Counted from the first letter of the stretch, positions 9,379-19,307 are shown. The stretch is 64,000 bases of DNA from Flagellimonas oceanensis (GCF_003992595.1 NZ_RZNA01000044.1:1-64000); one strand, 5' to 3'. Made by a program: numbers and translations. Notes: a model not told the origin generated them from the sequence alone.

Positions 9379-9694
9379 CAGATTAAAATTTGATATTCAG
9401 TGAATTGGTCACAACATTATATGAATTCAGATAACTACGGGAAGGAATCCAATTGTAGGTCCTAACTTTTTCCAATGATTCCCTCCCTTACATATCCAAA
9501 AACCATAACCTGAAAGTTCAAATAAAGGGTAGAATGTAAACTATTTATTTAGTACGGGAAAATGAACTTTAACAAACCAGTGGACTCGTTTAAGAGTGAA
9601 AGTTCAATAAAACGGTGCCTGATAATTTCCTGGTTTAAAAGGTCCGGTTTAACGGGAGGAGGTCATTGGGAGGTGATTTTGAATTTCAAACACG
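9379..9694. other. Intergenic gap without a recognised gene
   Basis: About 316 bases between the amidohydrolase and the Fic operator region. I see no open frame of interest. Short stretches at 9508-9523 and 9527-9540 (AACCTGAAAGTTCAAA, GGGTAGAATGTAAA) recur nearly unchanged at about 45939 and 46181, but this is within what chance allows in AT-rich DNA. Confidence 0.4.
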
Positions 9695-9776
9695 GGTAAA
9701 AATTACCTCAATAGTTTAAACAAGTGTAAAAAATGATTATTTTTACCCTTGTAATTGATTCAAGAGTAATTTTTAC
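9695..9776. promoter_or_regulatory. Cluster of three GTAA/TTAC palindromes before the Fic gene
   Basis: Box 1 at 9695-9707 is GGTAA-AAA-TTACC; box 2 at 9726-9746 has perfect 7-nt arms GTAAAAA/TTTTTAC around 7 nt; box 3 at 9766-9776 is GTAA-TTT-TTAC and ends 6 nt before the Fic ATG. The box centres are about 35 bp apart. The last box overlaps the translation initiation region. The arrangement suggests binding of a dimeric repressor, plausibly the Fic protein's own C-terminal winged helix. Confidence 0.6.
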
Positions 9777-9782
9777 CTGTAT

Positions 9783-10868
9783 ATGGTTTCTTTCGATAAA
9801 ACAAAACCGTTCAACAATTTGCCTCCACTTCCACCTAAGGAAGATTTGGAAACTAAAGTCATCCTTTCTAAGACCATAACTGCAAGTAGGGCCTTGGCAC
9901 AATTGAATGGAGCCATTAGGAATTTGCCAAACCCAAGCTTGGTTTTGGATAGCTTGCATCTTCAAGAAGCCAAAGCAAGTTCTGAAATTGAAAATATCAT
10001 TACAACAAATGACGATTTGTATAAGGCGGTTGTTGCAGATAAAAAATTTGACAATCCGGCGACAAAAGAGGTCATTAAATATAAAGAAGCTATTTGGCTT
10101 GGGCTGAAAAGGCTTGAGGATAAACCCTTTATCACGACTAACTTATGTGTTGAAATTGTTCAATGTATCAAACAAAATACTTCTGGAATACGAACTTCAA
10201 AAGGTACGACCCTATCAAATACAAAAGGGGATATTATCTATACACCACCTACTGGCGAGGATATCATACGTGGAAAAATGGCCGATCTTGAAAAGTTTAT
10301 AAATCAGTATGATAAGATAGATCCCTTGATTAAAATGGCCATATCCCATTATCAATTCGAAGCAATTCATCCATTCTCGGATGGCAATGGGAGAACGGGT
10401 AGGATTTTATTGTTACTGCAATTAAAATTGGAGCAACTTTTAGATATACCAGCATTGTTCTTAAGTGACTACATTATCAAGCGCAAGAAATTGTACTATC
10501 AGCATTTAAGAAATGTAACGGAAAAAAATAATTGGACAGACTATATATTATATATGCTTGATATGATCGAGCAAACATCTATTCTAGGACTCAGTCGCTT
10601 GGAATCCATTGTTGCCCTGATGGAAACCACTGGACTTAAAATAAAGGAACAATTACCAAAAGTCTATTCAAAGGATTTGGTCGAAGTCTTGTTCAAGTTA
10701 CCTTATACCAAGCGCCAAAACCTTATTGATATAGGTTTGGGTACTCCTAAAACAGTTGGAAACTATTTGATGGAATTGGAAGAGCAAGGTTTTCTGAAAT
10801 CTATAAAAGTTGGAAAGGAAAAATTGTATTTGAACCATGAATTGATGAAAGTCTTGGAACAAGGATAA
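9783..10868 (+). CDS. Class II Fic-domain protein with C-terminal winged helix
   Basis: A 361-residue predicted AMP-transferase. The N-terminal Fic_N-like region carries an inhibitory motif SSEIEN (residues 66-71) matching [S/T]xxxE[G/N], which defines autoinhibited class II Fic proteins. The catalytic loop HPFSDGNGRTGR is intact at residues 196-207. The last ~65 residues (VEVLFKLPYTKRQNLIDIGL followed by GTPKTVGNYLMELEEQGFL) form a winged helix-turn-helix. Fic proteins of this architecture modify hydroxyl side chains of target proteins with AMP. No separate antitoxin gene lies beside it, fitting internal inhibition. The palindromes upstream suggest autoregulation. Confidence 0.88.
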   Translation: MVSFDKTKPFNNLPPLPPKEDLETKVILSKTITASRALAQLNGAIRNLPNPSLVLDSLHLQEAKASSEIENIITTNDDLYKAVVADKKFDNPATKEVIKYKEAIWLGLKRLEDKPFITTNLCVEIVQCIKQNTSGIRTSKGTTLSNTKGDIIYTPPTGEDIIRGKMADLEKFINQYDKIDPLIKMAISHYQFEAIHPFSDGNGRTGRILLLLQLKLEQLLDIPALFLSDYIIKRKKLYYQHLRNVTEKNNWTDYILYMLDMIEQTSILGLSRLESIVALMETTGLKIKEQLPKVYSKDLVEVLFKLPYTKRQNLIDIGLGTPKTVGNYLMELEEQGFLKSIKVGKEKLYLNHELMKVLEQG

Positions 10869-10917
10869 TTTTATTAAGAATGCAATTCGACCTTAAAATG
10901 AGGATTTAGAATCACTA

Positions 10918-10944
10918 GGTTCAAATCGGGTCAGGATTTGAACC
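10918..10944. repeat. Perfect 10-bp inverted repeat downstream of the Fic gene
   Basis: GGTTCAAATC (10918-10927) and GATTTGAACC (10935-10944) flank a 7-nt loop. No T-run follows, so termination is uncertain. A closely similar hairpin (one arm mismatch) lies at 46037-46064. The sequence resembles a tRNA T-arm but no tRNA fold surrounds it. Confidence 0.5.
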
Positions 10945-11059
10945 ATTGCCCAAGAATAGCTATGGAAGTTTTAAACGTTCAGTGTCACAACGGGGATGAC
11001 ATTGCTAAAAACTATACTTGGTCAGAAACGGGCTAATTGGTCCATGGATATTCATGAGA

Positions 11060-11156
11060 CATACGTACCTCTACGTAAATTATGTATGTGGGTGCGTATT
11101 TTATTTGATTTCGCATCGATTTAACTTGCGGCGTGAAAGCATAAAGACTTTTTCAC
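11060..11156 (+). promoter_or_regulatory. Promoter/operator of the T9SS adhesin gene
   Basis: Contains GTACCTCTACGTAAA (11065-11079), GGGTGCGTATTTTATTTG (11090-11107), 13 nt, TTAACTTG (11121-11128) and 28 nt to the ATG. The segment 19962-20058 upstream of another gene has the same elements at exactly the same distances (offset 8902). TTAACTTG resembles the Bacteroidota -7 element and the TTG ending at 11107 the -33 element. Confidence 0.65.
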
Positions 11157-14100
11157 ATGCCCAAATCAAAGTTTCAATCCCTACCGATTGCCCTAATCTT
11201 ATTTGTTTTATGTTCAACGAGCCTGTTCGGACAAACCGTAAATCGACCCCATACGGAAGTTGGGACGTTGACCAATACCGTATGGACTCCATTGCCCTAC
11301 GAAGGGGGAGGTCATTCACGTACCCGGGCCACCATGGACGGTTATTTGCCAACATTGGAAGACGGGGCGGTAGCCGTAGAGTTCATCCTTAAAGGAGGTG
11401 ATGGTGGACGTGCCACTTGGCAAGGTTTGGTGGCACAGAAAATAGGACAAGGAGGAGAAGGGGGGACCGTAAAGTTTACCCTGCCCGTTACCAGTGAAAA
11501 TGCAGGGGACCGACTCCAATTTTATATAGGATCTCGCGGAGAATCCGATGTTCATGATGTTGCTGCCAGTGGCGGGGGCGGTGGGGCTACGGCAGTAGCT
11601 CCCTATGGGCAACCTACAAGTCCCATCGCCGTTGCTGCTGGTGGCGGTGGTGGAGCGGCCATTGAAGCAATGGTTTCCCATGGGTATGGTGGAGGGATTG
11701 CCAGAAGTGGGAAAAATTCATGCGGGCAGCCTGGTTCAATAGTTAGAACACTTTCCTATGGAGCAGGAGGTGGAGGAATAGTTGGTCTTGTTAATAGTAT
11801 AGAGGGTACTTACTATGTGTTTTCAGGAGGTGGAGGTAGTCGCGATAATGCTTTTGAGTCTAATACCCCTTTCGTAAGAGAAATTATGGGAAATCCGCCA
11901 AGTCAAGGAGGTGCAGGGGGATATCATCCACCTACTGATTTATACACTGGAGATTGTTCGGGAGGGTTATTTGATCCTAGATGTGTAAAAATAACAATTA
12001 GGGATGTCAATCGAGGTGGTGCGGGCTGGGCCGGTGGAGGTGCCGGGTCGATATTTTATCCACATGTTTACATAGAAGCGGAGTGCTCAAATCAGGTTTT
12101 AAGTAAAGGAGCAGCGGGCGGCGGCGGCGGCGGTTATTATGGCGGCGGCGGCGGTGATTTGGAGCGTGGCGGTGGCGGTGGAGAGTCATTTACTTTCACC
12201 GATGCCATTAATGTGGTAAGAACAGAAGGAGGAACGACTAGTAGTCCCGTAACGGGTTATATCCAATACAGGGTCATTTATGATGAGCAACCTCCTGTGG
12301 CAGTATGTAGGGATATTACAGTGTCACTCGACCCGGAAAACCCCTTAATGGCCGATGGTACCGTTACCATAACAGCTGCCGATATTGATGCAGGGTCTTA
12401 TGATGATGTCTATGTTGCATCCATGTCCCTATCACAAACCACCTTTACCTGTGATGACGTTGGTACTGTCCCGGTTACCCTAACGGTTCTTGATGGTAGG
12501 GGCAATGGGGCTACCTGTACGGCCAATGTGACCGTAGTGGACAATACCCCTCCCTTTATGCTCTCGATGACCAATTTTATTGAAATGGGGCATAATACTT
12601 CGGTGGTACTAACTCCGCAAGGACCCTTTACTATTTCCGATAATTGTGACAGCTATACCGCTGTGGCCAGTACCCGCACTGCAACCTGTGCCGATATTGG
12701 GACCAATGTTTCGGTGCCCATTGAGGTAACCGACCAATATGGGAATACGGCCACCTATAATTACGTGTATCAAATCAGCAAGGATACGCCACCTATTGTA
12801 AATACGAAATCGGCGACCATTTATCTGGGTGCCAATGGGCGCGCAACCCTAAGGCCTGAAGATATAGATGACAACAGTATTGATGCCAATGGTTGCTATA
12901 CCACCTTTACCAGAACATTGAGCAAAACCGATTTTACCTGTGCCGATGTGGGAACGCACACGGTTACCTTAACGGTCAATGACGGGTATAATTCGGCTTC
13001 GGCCACAGCCACGGTTACTGTAGTGGATTCCTACGAACGCAGTTCAGGTATTATTTATGTGGATGAACAGGCCGCGGGGGCAAACAATGGAACCTCGTGG
13101 AACGATGCATATACCGATTTACAGGATGCACTTGCTCTCTCCGCTAATTGTGGGTTAACGGAGATATGGGTGACCCAAGGTACCTACAAACCGGGAACAT
13201 CAGAATACGATTCCTTTGTCATTCCCGAAGGCGTTACCCTTTTGGGAGGCTTTACCGGAAATGAAACTTTACCGACTCAACGGAATTGGAACGTGGCTTC
13301 GACCATCTTAAGTGGGGATATCAATGGGAATGCAGTGGCGGATGCCGGGGATAGCCATACCATTTTGATCGTCTTACAACCCAATGTGACTATAGATGGA
13401 GTCATTGTCCAGTATTCCTATGCGGATGATTCTTCGGACAATAGTCCAGTGGCCATTGGCCGGACAGGTGGTGGGCTTTATATCAATCAAGACGCCAGCT
13501 TTATGTTAAAGAATAGCATATTGCACGATAATGTTGCCTTTGGTGATGGTGTCAATGGTGTGGGGGGCGCCATAATCAGTTTTACCGGCGATACCCAATT
13601 GATCAGTTGTTTGTTATATAATAATGAAGCGACTACTGCTGGAGGTGCTGTATCCTGTGAATCCGGTGAAGTTGAAATTATAAATTCCACCCTGAGCGAT
13701 AATACAGCTGCCGCTGGGGGTGGTATCCATTTAAGCGATGGGACCTTGTTGGTGGCGAACTCCATACTTTCCAATAATACGGGAACAAATGGACATATCA
13801 ATCTAGTTGCAGGATATGGACGCATGTATAGTTCATTGGCATATAATGGAACGGTTTCTGGGGATGTGATGCAAAGTCGCAATCTGGCGGTAGATCCGGA
13901 GTTTGAAGATGTGGCGGGACATGACTATAGCGTGAAGGCCACTAGTCCAGCCATTAATGCCGGGAACAATAATTTTGTGGTATCGTTAGGGGCACCCGAA
14001 GCCGTAGTCGATTTGGCTGGAAATGAGCGCATTTACGACTATGCCAATGGAGGTACTGTTGATATGGGCGCCTATGAGTTACAAGACAAGGCACCCGTGG

Positions 14101-16247
14101 CCATTTGCCAGGATATCACGGTTACCCTCGATTCAAACGGTAGGGTAATTATAAATCCGGAGGAAATCAACAACGGCTCTTATGATGAGGATAATGGAAT
14201 AACACTAGCACTTGATGTTACTGAATTTGATTGTTCAAACCTAGGAACCAATCAAGTCACATTGACCGTAACGGCCGATAATGGAGTGAGTGCACAATGC
14301 ACCGCAATGGTTACTGTAGAGGACATTACAGCTCCTGTAGCCGATTTGGCGACATTGCCAGATATTACTGAGGAGTGCGAAGTGTTGGTGTCTGATGTAA
14401 CGGCCCCAACCGCTACTGATAGTTGTGGAGGAACAGTAACAGTAACAAACGATGCAATCTTTCCGATCGCTGTCCAAGGGACAACCGTGATTACGTGGAC
14501 TTATGAAGATGAGAACGGCAATACTTCCACACAAACACAAAATGTGGTCGTTGCGGATACAAATGCACCAGTTCCCGATCAAGCAAGTTTACTGGATATT
14601 ACGGATGAATGTGAGGTAACCAGTTTAACGGCCCCAACGGCCACGGATAATTGCAGCGGCGCGGTAACCGTTTCCCATGATGCTGTTCTGCCCATCACAC
14701 AGCAGGGCACCACGGTGGTCACATGGACTTATGAAGATGAAGCTGGTAATAGCAGTACACAAACACAGAATGTGATTATAGAAGATACGGTGGCACCAGC
14801 TCCCGATCAGGCGAGTTTATCGGATATTACCGATGAATGTGAGGTCAGCAGTCTAACGGTCCCAACAGCCACGGATAATTGCAGTGGTACGGTAACTGTT
14901 TCGCATGATGCTGTTTTGCCCATTACACAGCAGGGCACTACGGTGGTCACATGGACCTACGAAGATGGATCCGGGAACTTCACTACGCAAACGCAGAATG
15001 TGGTCATAACAGATACAGAGGCACCGGTTCCCGATCAGGCGAGTTTACCGGATATTACCGATGAATGTGAGGTAAGCAGTCTAACGTACCCAACGGCCAC
15101 GGATAATTGCAGTGGTGCGGTAACTGTTTCGCACGATGCTGTTTTCCCCATTACACAGCAAGGCACCACGGTGGTCACATGGAATTTTGAAGATGAATCC
15201 GGGAACTTCACTACGCAAACGCAGAATGTGGTCATAACAGATACAGAGGCACCGGTTCCCGATCAGGCGAGTTTATCGGATATTACCGATGAATGTGAGG
15301 TCAGCAGTCTAACGTACCCAACGGCCACAGATAATTGCATCGGTGTGGTAACCGTTTCCCATGATGCGGTTCTACCCATCATACAGCAGGGTGCCACGGT
15401 GGTCACATGGAGGTTTGAAGATGAAGCTGGGAATACCAGTACGCAAACACAGAATGTGATTATAGAGGATTTTACAGCTCCCGAATTGATTTCGGAACTG
15501 GATATGGAACTTACAGTGTATTGCAATGAAGTACCTGAAATCCCAAATCCGGTTTTTGAGGATAACTGTGATATGGAGGTTCAAATTGAATATGGTCAAA
15601 ATGAGACCATCTCAGGAGAAGGGTATCATATCGAACGTTTCTGGATAGCTTCCGATTCCAAGGGCAATGAAGAGCGTGTTGAGCAAAACATCACAGTATT
15701 GCCAACACAGATAAACACAGATGATAACATTGCCGTATGCATTACCGAAACCTATTTGGACCTCTACGAAAAAATCGAAGGGGAAGCAGGAGATGGAATC
15801 TGGGAATCCCAAAGTGGTTCGGTCAGCTTAAATCGTTCTGTAATCGACCCATCGACCATGGAGGTCGGGACGTATACTTTTACATATACCGAGCAAGCAG
15901 GAATGTGTACCAATCAAGTTGTTGTGGAAGTAGAGGTGGAAGATGGTTGTAGAACGGATAGGACATCTAAGGTAGAGGTCTCCAAGGTACTCACACCCAA
16001 TGGTGATGGACAAAATGATTATTTCATTGTAGGAGGTTCGGATACCTATGGAAATAAAATTTCAGTGATGGTATTTGATCGTTGGGGACAGCAGGTTTAC
16101 AAGTCGGATGATTATCAAAACGATTGGAGTGCCACAAAGGGCAATAACCAAGGAAGATTGTCCTCGGGAACCTATTTCTATGTGATACAGGTCTCTGACA
16201 CCAACATGGCACCCATTAAGGGCAGTATCTACATAGGCACAAAATAA
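11157..16247 (+). CDS. Giant T9SS type-B secreted adhesin-like protein
   Basis: A 1696-residue exported protein with a signal peptide at residues 1-25 (LPIALILFVLCSTSLFGQ). Residues ~75-355 form a glycine-rich domain with long Gly runs. Three HYR/Ig-like modules follow (~375-625; motifs such as CTANVTVVDNTPP). Residues ~627-978 are a parallel beta-helix-like region (IIYVDEQAAGANNGTSWNDA, then LLGGFTGNE and NSILSNNTG turns). After another HYR unit come near-identical 76-residue modules (~1058-1441), and the C-terminal ~90 residues are a type-B T9SS/gliding-associated domain (VLTPNGDGQND, VFDRWGQQVYKS, SSGTYFYVIQV). It would be exported by T9SS and attached at or released from the cell surface. 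The PorP/SprF gene follows by 9 bp, as usual for type-B substrates. Confidence 0.9.
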   Translation: MPKSKFQSLPIALILFVLCSTSLFGQTVNRPHTEVGTLTNTVWTPLPYEGGGHSRTRATMDGYLPTLEDGAVAVEFILKGGDGGRATWQGLVAQKIGQGGEGGTVKFTLPVTSENAGDRLQFYIGSRGESDVHDVAASGGGGGATAVAPYGQPTSPIAVAAGGGGGAAIEAMVSHGYGGGIARSGKNSCGQPGSIVRTLSYGAGGGGIVGLVNSIEGTYYVFSGGGGSRDNAFESNTPFVREIMGNPPSQGGAGGYHPPTDLYTGDCSGGLFDPRCVKITIRDVNRGGAGWAGGGAGSIFYPHVYIEAECSNQVLSKGAAGGGGGGYYGGGGGDLERGGGGGESFTFTDAINVVRTEGGTTSSPVTGYIQYRVIYDEQPPVAVCRDITVSLDPENPLMADGTVTITAADIDAGSYDDVYVASMSLSQTTFTCDDVGTVPVTLTVLDGRGNGATCTANVTVVDNTPPFMLSMTNFIEMGHNTSVVLTPQGPFTISDNCDSYTAVASTRTATCADIGTNVSVPIEVTDQYGNTATYNYVYQISKDTPPIVNTKSATIYLGANGRATLRPEDIDDNSIDANGCYTTFTRTLSKTDFTCADVGTHTVTLTVNDGYNSASATATVTVVDSYERSSGIIYVDEQAAGANNGTSWNDAYTDLQDALALSANCGLTEIWVTQGTYKPGTSEYDSFVIPEGVTLLGGFTGNETLPTQRNWNVASTILSGDINGNAVADAGDSHTILIVLQPNVTIDGVIVQYSYADDSSDNSPVAIGRTGGGLYINQDASFMLKNSILHDNVAFGDGVNGVGGAIISFTGDTQLISCLLYNNEATTAGGAVSCESGEVEIINSTLSDNTAAAGGGIHLSDGTLLVANSILSNNTGTNGHINLVAGYGRMYSSLAYNGTVSGDVMQSRNLAVDPEFEDVAGHDYSVKATSPAINAGNNNFVVSLGAPEAVVDLAGNERIYDYANGGTVDMGAYELQDKAPVAICQDITVTLDSNGRVIINPEEINNGSYDEDNGITLALDVTEFDCSNLGTNQVTLTVTADNGVSAQCTAMVTVEDITAPVADLATLPDITEECEVLVSDVTAPTATDSCGGTVTVTNDAIFPIAVQGTTVITWTYEDENGNTSTQTQNVVVADTNAPVPDQASLLDITDECEVTSLTAPTATDNCSGAVTVSHDAVLPITQQGTTVVTWTYEDEAGNSSTQTQNVIIEDTVAPAPDQASLSDITDECEVSSLTVPTATDNCSGTVTVSHDAVLPITQQGTTVVTWTYEDGSGNFTTQTQNVVITDTEAPVPDQASLPDITDECEVSSLTYPTATDNCSGAVTVSHDAVFPITQQGTTVVTWNFEDESGNFTTQTQNVVITDTEAPVPDQASLSDITDECEVSSLTYPTATDNCIGVVTVSHDAVLPIIQQGATVVTWRFEDEAGNTSTQTQNVIIEDFTAPELISELDMELTVYCNEVPEIPNPVFEDNCDMEVQIEYGQNETISGEGYHIERFWIASDSKGNEERVEQNITVLPTQINTDDNIAVCITETYLDLYEKIEGEAGDGIWESQSGSVSLNRSVIDPSTMEVGTYTFTYTEQAGMCTNQVVVEVEVEDGCRTDRTSKVEVSKVLTPNGDGQNDYFIVGGSDTYGNKISVMVFDRWGQQVYKSDDYQNDWSATKGNNQGRLSSGTYFYVIQVSDTNMAPIKGSIYIGTK
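14334..15485 (+). repeat. In-frame 228-bp tandem repeats in the adhesin gene
   Basis: The phrase CCCGATCARGC recurs at about 14574, 14802, 15030 and 15258, a period of exactly 228 bp (76 codons). A more diverged first unit starts near 14334. The two central copies are almost identical over long stretches, indicating recent duplication or gene conversion. Each module has a conserved Cys pair (DECEV...TATDNC). Confidence 0.85.
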
Positions 16248-16256
16248 AAGATTAAG

Positions 16257-17159
16257 ATGAAGAAGTTTCTATTGTTGATGGTTGTTGTGGTTGTGTACCA
16301 CTGCAATGCTATGGCCCAGCAGGCACCACAGTTCACACAGTACTTGTACAACCCCGTTAGTATCAACCCTGCATTTGCAGGTAGTACAAAGAGCTTTTCG
16401 GCCATTTTGATGCACCGTTCCCAATGGAGTGGTTTTGAGGGGGCACCATCAACAAAGGTGTTTTCAGCACATACCCCTTTACGCAATGAAAAGGTAGGGC
16501 TGGGGCTTTCGCTTGTTAGTGATGGTTTGGGTGAGGAAAAATTTGATTACCTCTATGGTGATTTTTCCTATACGCTGCAGGTAGGTAGTGTTACTCGCCT
16601 AGCTTTTGGGATAAAGGCCGGTTTTACCCATTATTCCTTGAGTCCGGCACTATTGAACAGCCCGGATGTACAAACGGATCCTTATTTCAGTTCGTATTCC
16701 GATAGTTGGTCTCCAAATGTGGGAGTAGGAAGCTTTCTGTATGGAAAACGTTGGTATATGGCAGTATCAGTGCCTCAAATGTTCAGTGTTGATTATATAG
16801 GTAATGCTGATGCATCCTATAGAGTCACGGATACACCTAATTTATATTTTACGGCTGGATACGACTTTCCCCTTGCCAATTCTATTGTATTGAAGCCAAC
16901 TTCCATGTTCATTCTTACGGATGGTGCACCGATTTCCATTGATGTCGGGGCCAATATCAGATTTTATGAGCGATTTATGTTAGGGGCCAATTATCGTTTC
17001 AATAGTTATGATGCCATTGGTGGTTTGGGAAGCTTTATGATAGGCAAAAGGTTGATGTTGGGATATGCTTACGAAGTCCCAGTATCGGGAATCCGCCCAT
17101 ATACCGGTGGCACACATGAATTTTTTTTGAGGTATGATTTTATTTCAAATATAAAATAA
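16257..17159 (+). CDS. PorP/SprF-family T9SS outer membrane protein
   Basis: A 300-residue protein with a signal peptide (LLLMVVVVVYHCNAMAQ) and the typical PorP/SprF opening QQAPQFTQYLYNPVSINPAFAGS, followed by beta strands ending in an aromatic terminal residue region (EFFLRYDFISNIK). Members of this family are usually encoded directly after large T9SS type-B substrates and help deliver or anchor them; SprF is needed for SprB display in Flavobacterium johnsoniae. Here it follows the giant adhesin by 9 bp, so I infer it is the dedicated partner. Confidence 0.92.
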   Translation: MKKFLLLMVVVVVYHCNAMAQQAPQFTQYLYNPVSINPAFAGSTKSFSAILMHRSQWSGFEGAPSTKVFSAHTPLRNEKVGLGLSLVSDGLGEEKFDYLYGDFSYTLQVGSVTRLAFGIKAGFTHYSLSPALLNSPDVQTDPYFSSYSDSWSPNVGVGSFLYGKRWYMAVSVPQMFSVDYIGNADASYRVTDTPNLYFTAGYDFPLANSIVLKPTSMFILTDGAPISIDVGANIRFYERFMLGANYRFNSYDAIGGLGSFMIGKRLMLGYAYEVPVSGIRPYTGGTHEFFLRYDFISNIK

Positions 17160-17267
17160 GACCACTTGACATCCTGAATGAATACGTCTAAACCATCAAG
17201 ATGAGCAGGGTAAGATATTTGACTGTCCACTCATGAAAGTTTATGTATTAGTGGTATTTTTATAGCT

Positions 17268-19307
17268 GTGTATAAATGCCCCATATCCATACTGATTTTA
17301 ATTTTTTGTTTGACCTCTGGAATATGTCGTTCCCAATCTTTTGATGACAACGGCAAGATTACGGACACATTGGATTCAATCTTGGCATATGAAGGGAAAG
17401 TGAACTATTTGCTTGAACTTATAGAACAAAAAAACATGGACAATGATGAGGTGGCCAATCTTGTTCTTCAGTATAGGGATTCCTCATTGGCCCAAAAGCG
17501 ATGGGAGGAAGCTTTGACGTTTACAAATGCCTTGGGAACGTATTACATTTATAAATCCATTAATCATTCCAAGGCATATTCGATATTGGAGGATTATCAG
17601 CCTTATGTGCACCATAATTCTGATGAAAAGCAAATACCATTGTTTTATATTACTTGTGCAGAGGCGGCGACCTTTATGCAGTATTATAAAAAATCCTTGG
17701 ACATATTGGATAAGGGAATCACATTTATGGAAAAGCGAAAGGATTCCTCTTTATATGAATTTGGTTATGCTTATTTGAAAGCAGGCGAAAATAGTGACAA
17801 GGTCAACGAAATCTCCAAGAGTGTTGCCTATTTTGAAAAATCCAAAAAGATATTCATCCATCAAAACGATACATTGATGTATCTGTGGGCGCAGAACGGT
17901 TTGGCACAACTCTATGGTAAAAATGGATTGTATGATAGAGCTGAAAAAGCCCGCCAAGAGGTGTTTGAAAAGGGAACAGCCATAAAGGAGTATCAGGTGG
18001 TTACCATGGCACGTTTGGCAGCCTGTAATGAAGCAAATCGTAAAAATGATTTGACCGAAGAACTTCATCAAATACGAATGGCGCTAAAAGAGCGGAAGCA
18101 TGAATCCGCTGTTCAGGGCATTGTTGATATTTTGACTCTTTCCTATGCAGTTTCCGTTTATGCCAGGAACGGGATAAAGGACAGTTCGAACTTGTACAAA
18201 CGAGAATTGGTTTCCAAGATAGGCCCCCATGTCAACAATCCTTTTTTAGGAACGTATTATCATTTGGCCATGAGTTGGAATGCATTGGCCAACAATCAAT
18301 TTGATTTGGCAGAAAGATACGCCCATAATGCTCTTAATGGAGTAAAAGGAACCTTGGAAGCACAAAATATTATGCGGTCAGAGCTTTTATTGGCGACTAT
18401 TTATGAGAAAATGAACGATTTACCGCAATCCCTTTTGCATTTTAAAAATTATGCCAAGATGAAAGACTCCGTGAACAACGTGACTTCTCGGCGAAGATTT
18501 GCCTTCATTCAGGCACAGCTGGAAACGGAAAAGAAGGATATGGAGATTGCAAAACAAAAACAGGATATTAAAATACTGGACGCCCAAAACAAAGAGAAGA
18601 CTTATTGGTTGGTCTTTGGTGGCGTGATACTTGTTGGAGGGTCAGGTTTTTTATGGTTGTACCGTATTCGCAGGTTTGCCCAGAAAGAGCAGGAACTGAC
18701 CGAAAAATATTCACAAGATTTGTTGTGGCAACAAGAAAGGGAAAGGGAATATATCGCAAGGGAATTACACGATGGCGTAGGGCAACAACTAACAGTAATG
18801 TCAAAAAAAGCCAGGGATACCAGTCAAACAGAACTGTTGAAACTCTCCCAGGATACATTGGAGGAGGTCAGAATGGTGGCTAAAGGTCTTCTTCCCCCAG
18901 CATTGGCCAACTTGGGAATCACTGGTGCTGTCCAACAGCTAATTTATACCTTTGATGAGAAGTACAATGTTATTTTTACCTTGGAAATGGATAAGATAGA
19001 CCATTGCTTTGACAAGGAACAAAATGTCAACCTTTATAGGTTTGTACAAGAGGCCATGACCAATTTGGTAAAACATTCTCAGGCCACTGAAGTGTTGATT
19101 GAGATTGTAAAAAGGACAGATTGTGTCAAATTACGGATTGCGGACAACGGAATAGGTTTTGACATTGAAGAAGGGAATAAGGGTCAAGGCCTAGGGCTCA
19201 AAACCATGGAAAAGAGAATCCAGATGATGGGAGGGGAGGTTCAAATCCGGACCGCGAAGAAAAGAGGAACTTCCATTAACGCTAATATCCCCATTACAAA
19301 TGCATAA
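17268..19307 (+). CDS. TPR-containing sensor histidine kinase (HisKA_3/NarX type)
   Basis: A 679-residue kinase. The start is GTG at 17268, chosen because it gives a signal-like hydrophobic N-terminus (YKCPISILILIFCLTSG) and the next in-frame Met is about 55 codons on. Residues ~30-410 are helical TPR-like repeats predicted to lie in the periplasm. A membrane helix follows (YWLVFGGVILVGGSGFLWLY, ~445-465), then a HisKA_3 domain with phospho-acceptor in ARELHDGVGQQL and an HATPase domain (ADNGIGFD, GQGLGLKTMEKRI). The stop overlaps the response-regulator start by 8 bp. It probably reports on envelope or secretion status for the adhesin locus. Confidence 0.88.
   Translation: MYKCPISILILIFCLTSGICRSQSFDDNGKITDTLDSILAYEGKVNYLLELIEQKNMDNDEVANLVLQYRDSSLAQKRWEEALTFTNALGTYYIYKSINHSKAYSILEDYQPYVHHNSDEKQIPLFYITCAEAATFMQYYKKSLDILDKGITFMEKRKDSSLYEFGYAYLKAGENSDKVNEISKSVAYFEKSKKIFIHQNDTLMYLWAQNGLAQLYGKNGLYDRAEKARQEVFEKGTAIKEYQVVTMARLAACNEANRKNDLTEELHQIRMALKERKHESAVQGIVDILTLSYAVSVYARNGIKDSSNLYKRELVSKIGPHVNNPFLGTYYHLAMSWNALANNQFDLAERYAHNALNGVKGTLEAQNIMRSELLLATIYEKMNDLPQSLLHFKNYAKMKDSVNNVTSRRRFAFIQAQLETEKKDMEIAKQKQDIKILDAQNKEKTYWLVFGGVILVGGSGFLWLYRIRRFAQKEQELTEKYSQDLLWQQEREREYIARELHDGVGQQLTVMSKKARDTSQTELLKLSQDTLEEVRMVAKGLLPPALANLGITGAVQQLIYTFDEKYNVIFTLEMDKIDHCFDKEQNVNLYRFVQEAMTNLVKHSQATEVLIEIVKRTDCVKLRIADNGIGFDIEEGNKGQGLGLKTMEKRIQMMGGEVQIRTAKKRGTSINANIPITNA

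Noticed and set aside
9508..9540. Short matches to 45.9-46.2 kb (AACCTGAAAGTTCAAA, GGGTAGAATGTAAA)
   Set aside because: 14-16 bp matches in AT-rich intergenic DNA are expected by chance in a window of this size, and their spacing differs between the two places.
10918..10944. tRNA fragment or attachment site (GGTTCAAATC resembles a T-arm)
   Set aside because: No acceptor stem, anticodon arm or CCA can be drawn on either strand, and the perfect inverted repeat explains the resemblance.
11018..11392. Plus-strand open frame overlapping the adhesin start
   Set aside because: Overlaps the promoter copy and the signal peptide region of the adhesin in another frame; composition is not protein-like.
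14334..15485. CRISPR-like or noncoding tandem array
   Set aside because: The 228-bp units keep the reading frame and encode conserved Cys-containing Ig-like modules.
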